A stretch of DNA of 29,557 nt from positions 1 through 29,557 of the forward strand of contig DFNI01000046.1 of NCBI GenBank assembly GCA_002375995.1. Direction: 5' to 3'. Positions 18,341-25,388 of the stretch are shown here, in pieces. Within the stretch, counting starts at the first letter, position 1; each line of letters begins with the position of its first letter. The notes under the pieces were generated by a model, which saw only the letters and a list, made by a program, of their open reading frames with translations, did not search any database and was not told the origin of the DNA. This DNA is from Acetothermia bacterium UBA3571 (GTDB taxonomy: Bacteria > Bipolaricaulota > Bipolaricaulia > Bipolaricaulales > Bipolaricaulaceae). Both the position numbers and the translations under genes were made by a program.

Positions 18341-18427
18341 AACGGCCGGATTTTAGACCGAAATGGGTTCAAGAAGTGACCTACGTCCTTGCTTTTCGTG
18401 GCTTCCCCGCGGCTCACTGACGGTGCG

Positions 18428-18907
18428 ATGCGTGGTCGGTGGATGACGGCAGCGGTTGTCGTGCTTTCTTTGCCCGCCGCGGGAACGGCGTGGACAGAGA
18501 GCCCGGGGCCCCAGGGGATTTCCCTTTTCCTCCCGCCGGGATGCGCGGTAGCGCCGTATGCGGAGGGGGTCACCAGGGTGGAATTCCCCATCCCATCGGG
18601 AACGCTTCTCGCCGAGTTCTTCCTGCTGATCGAGGCCGGGGGTGGTCCGCTTCCCCCGGGCCAGCCGATATGGATCGGGGGTCGGCGGTTCATCCTCCGA
18701 CACTGGCTCGAGGGCGCAGCGGGTTCCCGCTACGAGGCCTTTCGCTTCGTGGCCCCTGCGGGAAAGGGGAGGTGGGCCGCGTTGACCTTCGTCATCCATA
18801 CCGCCAACCCCGGGATGTTCTCCGAGCCTCCCCCGCCCTACGACCGGGGGGCGGTCCTCGGGATGATCTGGGAGGTCCTGGCGACCGCGCGGTTCCCCGC
18901 GCGATAG
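18428..18907 (+). CDS. Small secreted protein of unknown function
   Basis: A protein of 159 residues from the ATG at 18428; TTG at 18389 and ATG at 18443 are other in-frame starts. The N-terminus (RGRWMTAAVVVLSLPAAGTAW) is a signal peptide. The mature part is beta-rich with IPSGTLLAEFFLLIEAGGG and PIWIGGRRFILRHWLEGAAG, then GKGRWAALTFVIHT, and a closing helix GMIWEVLATARF. The pattern resembles proteins of lipid- or protein-binding beta-barrels that end in a helix, but I do not recognise a family. It is 12 nt upstream of the M28 peptidase gene and is probably co-transcribed with it. The ribosome site is not obvious, so the start is uncertain. Confidence 0.65.
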   Translation: MRGRWMTAAVVVLSLPAAGTAWTESPGPQGISLFLPPGCAVAPYAEGVTRVEFPIPSGTLLAEFFLLIEAGGGPLPPGQPIWIGGRRFILRHWLEGAAGSRYEAFRFVAPAGKGRWAALTFVIHTANPGMFSEPPPPYDRGAVLGMIWEVLATARFPAR

Positions 18908-18919
18908 ATCCTCAGCCAC

Positions 18920-20071
18920 GTGGGGGCGGATCCCCGGGGCATCCTGCGCCACGTGGAGGCCCTTTCCTTCCCCCGGCCCACCGGATCCCCGGCCGAGGCG
19001 GAGGCGGCCCGTTACGTCCGGGAGAGGCTCGGGGAGGCGGGGGTCAGACACTGGGAGGAAACGTTCTCGGCGGTGGCGGATATGAACTGGTTCCCCATCT
19101 CCGCCGCGTCCTTTTCCGTGCTGGGGGGCGTGCTCTTCCGATGGGCTCCCTGGGCCGGGGCCCTCGTCGCGGCGCTGGCGCCCCTCCTCCTCTGGTACGC
19201 CCTCACCCGGGCCGATAGCCCCCTGCGGTTCCTCCTCCCTCGGCGCCGGAGCCGGAACGTGATCGCCCGGATACCGGCGCGGAGGGGGAGGGAGGGGGCG
19301 GTGGCCCTCCTGGCACATCTGGACACGAACCGGGTGAGGGAGGCCTGGACCGCCGCGGGGGTCACCGCCATCCGCTGGGGGACCATGGGCACCCTGGTGG
19401 CGTATGGGCTCGAGGCGATACTTCTCCTTTCGGGGGCCCTCACCGGGATCCGGGCGTTCCACTACGGGGCGGCCCCGTTGGCCCTCTACGCCCTGGCCAC
19501 CATAGCCTTCCTTTCGGTTGAATTCCGCAATCCCCACTCCCCCGGGGCGAACGACGACGCCTCCGCGGTGGCCGTGGCGCTGGAGTTCGCGGCCCGGCTT
19601 ATCCGGGAACCCCTGGAGCGCACCGAGGTATGGGTGTGCTTCACCGGGGCGGAGGAGGTGGATCACCGGGGGGCCAAGGAGCTCCTGCGCCGCCACCCGG
19701 AACTCCGGGGCGCGTGGTTCGTGGTCCTGGAAGGTGTGGGGGCGGGGGAACTGACCCTGGTTGCCCGGGAGGGCGTCATCTTCCGCTACAGCCCCGATCC
19801 CGAGCTTTTGCGTTGGGCAGAGGAAGCGGCCGCCGCGCGCCCCGAGCTGGGGGTTGGGACGGGGGAAATGACCATCGTGTGCGAGACCCAGACGTTGCGG
19901 CGGCTGGGGTGCCGGGCCCTCACCCTCGCCGGCCGCGATCCCGGGACGGGGACCCTCCCCCGCTGGCATTCCCCCGATGACCTCCCCCGGTACATCTCCC
20001 CGGAGAACCTCTCCTCCGCCCTGGAGTACCTGGGGGCCCTCTGCCGGTCTCTGGACGCCCGGGGCGTCTAG
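18920..20071 (+). CDS. M28-family metallopeptidase with inserted membrane segments
   Basis: A 383-residue protein starting at GTG 18920. Metal-site motifs of M28 aminopeptidases are present: His133 and Asp135 in LAHLDTN, Asp212/213 in PGANDDASA, the Glu pair 245-246 in TGAEEVDHRG, and His350 in PRWHSPDD. The usual M28 acidic ligand after the Glu pair may be in LEGVGAGE (Glu271). Unlike soluble family members it has about four hydrophobic segments: two before the HxD motif (57-75 and 78-95) and two between HxD and the Asp (154-175 and 181-201), so it is probably membrane-bound. N-terminal VEALSFPRPTGSPAE is the typical M28 opening. It ends in a TAG that shares the palindrome CTAG with the stop of the convergent GH130 gene. 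Substrate unknown. Confidence 0.85.
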   Translation: MGADPRGILRHVEALSFPRPTGSPAEAEAARYVRERLGEAGVRHWEETFSAVADMNWFPISAASFSVLGGVLFRWAPWAGALVAALAPLLLWYALTRADSPLRFLLPRRRSRNVIARIPARRGREGAVALLAHLDTNRVREAWTAAGVTAIRWGTMGTLVAYGLEAILLLSGALTGIRAFHYGAAPLALYALATIAFLSVEFRNPHSPGANDDASAVAVALEFAARLIREPLERTEVWVCFTGAEEVDHRGAKELLRRHPELRGAWFVVLEGVGAGELTLVAREGVIFRYSPDPELLRWAEEAAAARPELGVGTGEMTIVCETQTLRRLGCRALTLAGRDPGTGTLPRWHSPDDLPRYISPENLSSALEYLGALCRSLDARGV

Positions 20072-21060
20072 GCGCGGCCCGCGCTGAGGAGGCGGTCCAG
20101 GATGGCCTCCAGGGGCGCTCTGGCGACACAGCACACCTTATCGGCGCCCCCGTAGAAGACCCAGAGCTCCTTTCCCATCACCACCGCCCCCTCCGGGAAG
20201 ACCACGTTGGGGACGTCCCCTTCCACCTCGTAAGGCTCCTGCGGCTCCAGGATGGGCTCCCGGGCGCGGGCGATGACGCGCCACGGCTCGTGCGGATCCA
20301 AGAGGGCGGCCCCGACGCGATAGGTGTGGTCACAATCCACGCCATGGTAGATGAGCAACCAGCCGGCTTTCGTCCTGATCGGGGGCGGCCCGGCGCCGAT
20401 CTTCTTCGCCTCCCAATCCTCCCGGGGCTGCATCACCACCCTGTGGCCGTACATCCTGCCGGGGAGGCCATCCAGGAATGCGAACCAGATGCTGGGCCGC
20501 GTGGCCGGGTATCCGGGGCCGATCCAGTTGGCGGGCCGGTGGAGCGCGGCGTACCGCCCTCGGATCCTTTCCGGGAACAACACCACGTCCTTGTCGCTCG
20601 CGTGATAGGGGGTGATGAGGCCCAGACGCAGGAACCTCGGCCCCCCGGGCTCACCGAGGCCCGTTACCCGGGCCAGGGCGGTGCGGAAGGATGACATCTC
20701 CGGTTCGGGGATCCCGAGGCGGCGCCGTAACGCCGGGGGCGGTACCGGGGTGGCGATGACGGAGTAGGTCATGTACACTGTTCCCTCCAGCTCCACCAAG
20801 CGGGCGTCCTCGATGGACATCTCCCAGAGGCGGAGATCCGGCCCGAGCACGGGCTTCGGGTGCCTTTCGAGGAGGTTCAAATCCTCATCGAACGCGGCGT
20901 AGCCCTGACAGGAAGTGTAGCGGAGGTGATCGCCCACGGCCCGGTAAAGGATATGGAACTTTCCGTGCCGGTATAGGGCGGCGGGGTTGAAAGTGGCAAC
21001 CGCTTCCCAGCCGGTTCCCCGGGGCGCGATGAGGGGGTTTCCCTCGTACCGGGTGAACAT
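20068..21060 (-). CDS. GH130 family glycoside phosphorylase (beta-mannoside type)
   Basis: A 330-residue five-bladed beta-propeller enzyme of GH130 (formerly DUF377), a family that cleaves beta-mannosidic bonds with phosphate. The start RYEGNPLIAP, TFNPAALYRHGKFHILYRA, the probable catalytic Asp85 in SIEDARLV, HASDKDVVLFPE and a late YHGVDCDHTYRVG are family hallmarks; the usual EDPR is EDAR here. No signal peptide, so it works in the cytoplasm on imported oligosaccharide. It is divergent from a LacI regulator and sugar ABC genes, which fits an inducible catabolic locus. A likely promoter (TTGTAA 21091-21096, TAAATT 21069-21074, spacer 16) has a palindrome in its spacer. It overlaps the convergent M28 gene by 3 nt. 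Exact substrate is unknown. Confidence 0.9.
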   Translation of the reverse strand: MFTRYEGNPLIAPRGTGWEAVATFNPAALYRHGKFHILYRAVGDHLRYTSCQGYAAFDEDLNLLERHPKPVLGPDLRLWEMSIEDARLVELEGTVYMTYSVIATPVPPPALRRRLGIPEPEMSSFRTALARVTGLGEPGGPRFLRLGLITPYHASDKDVVLFPERIRGRYAALHRPANWIGPGYPATRPSIWFAFLDGLPGRMYGHRVVMQPREDWEAKKIGAGPPPIRTKAGWLLIYHGVDCDHTYRVGAALLDPHEPWRVIARAREPILEPQEPYEVEGDVPNVVFPEGAVVMGKELWVFYGGADKVCCVARAPLEAILDRLLSAGRA

Positions 21061-21068
21061 CCCGCAGA

Positions 21069-21096
21069 AATTTAACGCAACCGGTTGAGTTTACAA
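21069..21096 (-). promoter_or_regulatory. Likely promoter of the GH130 gene
   Basis: On the minus strand TTGTAA (21091-21096) and TAAATT (21069-21074) are 16 nt apart, directly before the GH130 start. The palindrome CAACCGGTTG is in the spacer, where a bound LacI-type repressor would block polymerase. Confidence 0.45.
21078..21087. promoter_or_regulatory. LacI-family operator candidate 1
   Basis: CAACCGGTTG is a perfect 10-bp palindrome with the central CG typical of LacI-family operators, located between the divergent GH130 and lacI-type genes. Confidence 0.55.
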
Positions 21097-21099
21097 ACT
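21088..21099. promoter_or_regulatory. LacI-family operator candidate 2
   Basis: AGTTTACAAACT is an inverted repeat with 5-bp arms and 2-nt centre, touching the -35 of the lacI-type gene and lying inside the GH130 promoter region. Confidence 0.35.
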
Positions 21100-21128
21100 T
21101 GACAAGATATCCGGATTTGCTGTATAAG
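21099..21128 (+). promoter_or_regulatory. Promoter of the lacI-type gene and sugar ABC operon
   Basis: TTGACA (21099-21104), spacer of 18 nt, TATAAG (21123-21128): a near-consensus sigma70 promoter 42 nt upstream of the preferred GTG. A further operator-like motif GCAAACGCTTTAGC is at 21144-21157, downstream of the -10. Confidence 0.7.
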
Positions 21129-21143
21129 CTTCCGTCAAGTTGA

Positions 21144-21157
21144 GCAAACGCTTTAGC
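21144..21157. promoter_or_regulatory. LacI-family operator candidate 3
   Basis: GCAAACGCTTTAGC is an imperfect palindrome of the AAACGCTTT type used by LacI-family repressors, placed near the transcript start of the regulator gene. Confidence 0.4.
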
Positions 21158-21170
21158 GAAGGTGGGCGCG

Positions 21171-22253
21171 GTGCGGTCTAAACGGGGCGTCACCCTCAGG
21201 GACATCGCGCAAGCGGTGGGGACCACCACCTCCACCGTGTCCCGAGCCCTGAACGGAAAGCCCGGGGTGAGCCCTGCTCTGCGAGCCCGGATCCTCGAGG
21301 TGGCTCGAAAACTCGGGTATACCCCTCACGCCCCCGCCCGATCCTTGGCCCTCAAAAAAACCGAAAACATCGGGCTCCTGATCCACAAACGCCAGTCCTT
21401 TTCGCCCACTTCGTTCTACGGCGAGATCATGGCCGGAGCGGAGGCCGCTGCCACCGAGGCCGGCTACCACCTTATATTCTCCACCAGCGACTCCTCCGTC
21501 CTTCCCGATATCCTCAACACCCGAAAGATCGATGGCCTCATCCTCGCCGGATGTGATTTCGAGGTGCGGTTCATCCGGCGGCTTAAGCGCCGCGGCGTCC
21601 CGCTGGTATTGGTGGACAACCACCTCGATCCCCTGGAGGTGGACTGTGTGACCATCGACAACCACGGCGGTGCCTACGCCGCCACCTCCCACCTCATTGC
21701 CTTGGGACACCGGAAGCTCGCCTTCGTCGCCGAGACCCTGGACAATTTGAGTTTTTCCGAGCGCTTTTCCGGCTTCCGCGCCGCGCTCGCGGAACGCGAG
21801 ATCCCGCTGCGGGAGGAGTGGGTAGCCACCGGGGAGCCCGAGGGAGGTGAGGGGAAAGACAACACCTATTACGGCTTGGTGGCGATGCGGAAGATCCTCT
21901 CCGTCGGTTCCCTCCCCACCGCGGTGGTAGCGGCCAACGATGCCGCTGCCGTGGGGGCGATGCGGGCCATCAAAGAGGCCGGCCTCCGTATCCCGGACGA
22001 TATCGCCATCGTTGGCTTCGACGATGCTCCCTGGGCGGCACACCTGGAGCCCCCCCTCACCACGGTGCGCGTGGACAGACACAGCATGGGTCGCCTGGCG
22101 GTGAGGAGGCTGCTCGAACTTTTGGACGGAAAGGGGGGACCTCCTGTGGAAATCAAGCTCGCCGCCACTTTGGTGGTGCGGCGCTCCTGTGGCGGCGAAG
22201 GGGAGGGAGGTGGTAAAGGGAAAAGCCTCTTCGCTTCCGAAAAAACAACGTAA
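21171..22253 (+). CDS. LacI-family transcriptional regulator
   Basis: A 360-residue repressor. The N-terminal helix-turn-helix (VTLRDIAQAVGTTTSTVSRA) and hinge helix (HAPARSLAL) are typical LacI/GalR elements, and the rest is a periplasmic-binding-like sensor (about 60-335) with ENIGLLI at its start, a KIDGLILAG strand, PTAVVAANDAAAVGAMRA and IPDDIAIVGFDDAP. The tail beyond about 335 is a low-complexity Gly/Lys run. GTG at 21171 has AAGGTGGG at good distance; GTG at 21162 is an alternative with no ribosome site. It is the first gene of the sugar importer operon (15 nt before the binding-protein gene) and probably controls both this operon and the divergent GH130 gene through the palindromes between them. 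Confidence 0.93.
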   Translation: MRSKRGVTLRDIAQAVGTTTSTVSRALNGKPGVSPALRARILEVARKLGYTPHAPARSLALKKTENIGLLIHKRQSFSPTSFYGEIMAGAEAAATEAGYHLIFSTSDSSVLPDILNTRKIDGLILAGCDFEVRFIRRLKRRGVPLVLVDNHLDPLEVDCVTIDNHGGAYAATSHLIALGHRKLAFVAETLDNLSFSERFSGFRAALAEREIPLREEWVATGEPEGGEGKDNTYYGLVAMRKILSVGSLPTAVVAANDAAAVGAMRAIKEAGLRIPDDIAIVGFDDAPWAAHLEPPLTTVRVDRHSMGRLAVRRLLELLDGKGGPPVEIKLAATLVVRRSCGGEGEGGGKGKSLFASEKTT

Positions 22254-22268
22254 AAGGAGGGAGTCACC

Positions 22269-23558
22269 GTGAGGAAGTTCGTGCTTCTTTTGGCGGGGCT
22301 TTTCGCCCTGAGCGTCGCGGTTTACGCGGTGGAGGTGGTCTTCTGGACCGCTCCCAACCCCACCCAGGAGGCCTTCTGGCGCTCCATGGCCGAGGCGTAC
22401 ATGGCCGAGCATCCCGACGTCAAGATCACCGTCCAGGCCATCGTGGAGGGCCCGCAGGGCTCCGAGGGCACCATTCTCGCCGCCATCGCGGGCGGCAACG
22501 CCCCCACGGCCTCGGAGAACATCTTCACCGGTTTCGGGGCCCAGCTGGTGGAGGCCGGAGCAGTGGTGCCCCTGAACGAGCTCCCCGGATGGGACGAGCT
22601 CATCGTCGCTCGCCGCATGACCAACGCCATCAAGGGATGGGTCTTCGGCGACGGCAACTACTACATCTTCCCCATCTACGCCAACGCCATGCTCTTCGCC
22701 TGGCGGCTGGACATCCTCAAGGAGCTAGGCTTCGGCGAACCGCCGGCCACTTATGAGGGGATCCTGGCGGTGGGCAAGAAGCTCAAGGAGATGTATCCCG
22801 ACAAGTTCCTCTGGGCCCGCACCGCGTTGGTACAGCCCACCTGGTGGCAGCGGTGGTTCGACTTCTTCATGCTCTACAACGCCGCCAGCGACGGTAACCC
22901 CTTCCTCTCCGGCGGGAAGCTGGTAGCCGACGATGAGGCGGTGATCACCGTGTTCAAGTTCCTCCAGGAGCTCAACGCTGCGGAGCTCCTCCTCACCCAG
23001 CCGGCGGAGAACCCCTTCCAGACCGGGCTCAGCATCTGGACCAACTTCGGCCCCTGGGGCATCCCGTGGATGAAGGAGAACTTCCCCGAACTTAAGTTCG
23101 GCGAGAATCTCGTCTTCGCCCCGCCGCCGGTGCCGGCGAGCTTCGGCTATGTCAAACCCCACAAGACCTTCGCCGACGCCAAAGGCATCGTCATCTATGC
23201 TCCCCACGCCTCCGGCGCCTCCCAGGAGCAGATCAACGCCATCTGGGAGTTCGTGAAGTGGGTGTTCGGCTCCGTGGAGAACGACGTGGCCTGGTTCAAG
23301 CAGACCAACCTCCTGCCCCTCCGTGAGGACCTCACTACCAACCCCGCCTTCGCCGCGGTGTTCGCGGAGACCCCGGAGTTGATCCCTTACGCCGAAGAGC
23401 TCCCCTACGCCGTGCCACCGCTCAAGACCCCCAAGGTCCAGGACATCCAGACCGCCTTGTCCGAATACGGCATGATCCCGGCGCTCCTGGGGCAGAAGAC
23501 CCCGGAGCAAGCTTGGGAAGACGCCAAGCGCGAAATACTATTGCTCTTGGAGGAGTAA
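22269..23558 (+). CDS. Carbohydrate ABC transporter substrate-binding protein (family 1)
   Basis: A 429-residue secreted solute-binding protein. Residues 1-20 are a signal peptide. The mature part starts VEVVFWTAPNPTQEAFWRSM and has the AEAYMAEHPDVKITVQ pattern of maltose/UgpB-type proteins, GGNAPTASENIF, an aromatic-rich ligand region (TWWQRWFDFFMLYNA), and a late WEFVKWVFGS helix that fits the C-lobe. It should bind an oligosaccharide outside the membrane for the two permeases following. The GTG start has AAAAGGAGGGAG upstream, and the spacing to the regulator gene is 15 nt. The GH130 enzyme next door suggests a beta-mannoside-containing ligand, but the sequence alone does not prove this. 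Confidence 0.92.
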   Translation: MRKFVLLLAGLFALSVAVYAVEVVFWTAPNPTQEAFWRSMAEAYMAEHPDVKITVQAIVEGPQGSEGTILAAIAGGNAPTASENIFTGFGAQLVEAGAVVPLNELPGWDELIVARRMTNAIKGWVFGDGNYYIFPIYANAMLFAWRLDILKELGFGEPPATYEGILAVGKKLKEMYPDKFLWARTALVQPTWWQRWFDFFMLYNAASDGNPFLSGGKLVADDEAVITVFKFLQELNAAELLLTQPAENPFQTGLSIWTNFGPWGIPWMKENFPELKFGENLVFAPPPVPASFGYVKPHKTFADAKGIVIYAPHASGASQEQINAIWEFVKWVFGSVENDVAWFKQTNLLPLREDLTTNPAFAAVFAETPELIPYAEELPYAVPPLKTPKVQDIQTALSEYGMIPALLGQKTPEQAWEDAKREILLLLEE

Positions 23559-23579
23559 AGGTTCTCCCCGGAGTGATAG

Positions 23580-24473
23580 TTGGGCCGTAGACGTGTAGCG
23601 AGGTGGATGGAGGTAAGGGGATGGCTCCTCACATCCCCTTACCTCCTTTATTCTTTGGTGTTCTTCCTCATCCCGTTGGGCTGGAGCCTGTGGCTCGTGT
23701 TCACCAACTGGAACCTCATCTCCCCCCGGATCGATTTCATCGGCCTGGAGAACTTCGTCAAGGCGTTCAAAAGCGCCCGGGTCCATGCGGCTTTCCTCAG
23801 CGCCTATCGCATCATGGGGTTTTTCCTCCCCATGGTGTTGGTGCAGTCGCTGGCGGTGGCACTGCTCATAAACAGCCTTCCCTGGGGGAGGGCGTTCTTC
23901 TCCGTGGGGTTCTTCATGCCGTACCTCGCCTCCGGGGTGGCGGTGGCACTGGTGGTTCGGGGGATCCTGGCCTACAACAGTCCCGCGGCGCCCATATTCA
24001 AGGCGCTCTTCGGGACGATCCCCAACTGGTTCGGACACCCCGTCTTGGCGGTCTTCATCATCAGCCTCCTCATCGCGTGGAAGTTCTCAGGTTACTACGC
24101 CTTGATCTTTCTGGCGGGGCTGCAATCGATACCGAAGGAGCTCTACGAGGCGGCAGAGCTCGATGGGGCGCGGTTCTTCACTAAGCTCTTCCGCATCACC
24201 CTCCCGATGCTCTATCCTGCCTTCTATACCGTTCTCATCATGGCCGTGGGGCTGTGTTTCGCCATCTTCACCGAGCCCTTCATGCTCACGGGGGGCGGCC
24301 CCGGGCGGGCGACCCATACCTGGTACCTGGAGATCTACTACCAAGTGTTCCAGAACCTGCGGGCCGGGTACGGGGCGGCGATCTCCTTCATCAACGCCGC
24401 CATCACCTTCACCTCGGTCCTGATCGTGCGGAGATTGATGCAACGGTGGGGGAGGGCGTTGGGCTATGAATAG
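23580..24473 (+). CDS. Sugar ABC transporter permease (MalF/UgpA type)
   Basis: A 297-residue inner-membrane protein with about six transmembrane helices (first at about 17-40, LTSPYLLYSLVFFLIPLGWS). The ATPase-contact loop is present as YEAAELDGARFFTKLFRITLP (about 190-210). PYLASGVAVALV and the final ITFTSVLIVRRL helix are usual for the family. TTG at 23580 with GGAG 7-10 nt upstream is the likely start; an ATG at 23607 is an alternative with a crowded ribosome site. It overlaps the next permease gene by 8 nt, so the two are co-translated and form a heterodimer. No ABC ATPase gene is in this operon; a shared MsmK-type ATPase elsewhere is expected. Confidence 0.93.
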   Translation: MGRRRVARWMEVRGWLLTSPYLLYSLVFFLIPLGWSLWLVFTNWNLISPRIDFIGLENFVKAFKSARVHAAFLSAYRIMGFFLPMVLVQSLAVALLINSLPWGRAFFSVGFFMPYLASGVAVALVVRGILAYNSPAAPIFKALFGTIPNWFGHPVLAVFIISLLIAWKFSGYYALIFLAGLQSIPKELYEAAELDGARFFTKLFRITLPMLYPAFYTVLIMAVGLCFAIFTEPFMLTGGGPGRATHTWYLEIYYQVFQNLRAGYGAAISFINAAITFTSVLIVRRLMQRWGRALGYE

Positions 24474-25299
24474 GCGTAGATCAACCTATAACGCGATCAA
24501 GTACACCGCCGCTGTTGTTCTCCTCTTGATCTCCATCTTCCCCTACATCTACATGGTGCTTCAATCCCTGGCCCCGTGGGACCAGGTGAACAAGGTCTTC
24601 ATCCCCTCCCGGCTCACCCTGCGCTCATATATTTGGCTTTTCACCGGGACCGAGGCGTTGGTGGCGAAGCCGTGGCTGAGGGCCTTCCTCAACAGCGTCA
24701 TCGTGAGCGTCTCATCCACCACGTTGATGGTCTTAAGCGCAGCCATCATCGGGTACGCCCTGGCGAAGCTTCCCTTCCGGGGAGGGCGCTTGGTCTACGA
24801 TTTCATCCTCTTCCAGATGTTCTATCCCGCGGTGATCCTCCTCATCCCCACGTTCCTTTTGGTGAAGGCCTTCGGGTGGTTCAACACCTACTGGGCCATG
24901 ATCGTGCCCAAGGCGATGAGCGTGTGGGCGATCTTCATGTATACGAGCTTCTTCAAATCGGTGCCCCAGGAAATTATCGACTCGGCCCGGGTGGACGGGG
25001 CCTCGGAGTGGCGGATCATCTTCCGGATAATGATCCCGCTTTCCAAATCCATCACCATCATCGTGGCCCTCTTCCTCTTCATGGCCCGATGGGAGGAGCT
25101 CCTGTGGGACCTGGTGGTGGTCCAGGACACCTCCATGCGGACCCTGAACGTTTTGCTAGCGACCATCCAAAGCAGCTACAACCCCTATCCCGGGCCGCTT
25201 TACGCCGCGGCCACCATCCTCACCCTGCCGATCCTGTTGGTGTTCCTCGCCTTCAGCCGCCACTTCAGCCAGGGGATCCGGCTGGTTTTGGGGAAATAG
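24466..25299 (+). CDS. Sugar ABC transporter permease (MalG/UgpE type)
   Basis: A 277-residue inner-membrane protein with about six transmembrane helices: the first at 13-33 (YTAAVVLLLISIFPYIYMV), and AFLNSVIVSVSSTTLMVLSA near 72-92. The EAA-type loop is IIDSARVDGASEWRIIFRIM near 166-185. The C-terminal FSRHFSQGIRLVLGK is characteristic for MalG-type permeases (the usual GxxxGAVK-like end). The start overlaps the previous permease gene by 8 nt (ATG at 24466). It is the last gene of the LacI/sugar operon; the next gene has its own promoter. Confidence 0.94.
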   Translation: MNRRRSTYNAIKYTAAVVLLLISIFPYIYMVLQSLAPWDQVNKVFIPSRLTLRSYIWLFTGTEALVAKPWLRAFLNSVIVSVSSTTLMVLSAAIIGYALAKLPFRGGRLVYDFILFQMFYPAVILLIPTFLLVKAFGWFNTYWAMIVPKAMSVWAIFMYTSFFKSVPQEIIDSARVDGASEWRIIFRIMIPLSKSITIIVALFLFMARWEELLWDLVVVQDTSMRTLNVLLATIQSSYNPYPGPLYAAATILTLPILLVFLAFSRHFSQGIRLVLGK

Positions 25300-25329
25300 C
25301 TTAGGGACTCCCCTTTTTCCGTATAGGGT

Positions 25330-25358
25330 TTGAATTCTCTGCGCCGCCAGGCTAGAAA
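25330..25358 (+). promoter_or_regulatory. Promoter of the amidohydrolase gene
   Basis: TTGAAT (25330-25335), a 17-nt spacer and TAGAAA (25353-25358) lie 30 nt before the ATG at 25389, indicating a separate transcript from the sugar operon. Confidence 0.6.
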
Positions 25359-25388
25359 GGAGACTGAATTTTCATCGAAGGAGGGGAG

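Noticed and set aside
16784..18379. 531-codon plus-strand open frame
   Set aside because: It is the antisense shadow of the adenosine-kinase-like and HELTH peptidase genes, His/Pro/Gly-rich and without domain features.
18353..20134. 593-codon minus-strand open frame
   Set aside because: Antisense shadow of the M28 region; composition is Pro/Gly/Arg low complexity typical of GC-rich shadows.
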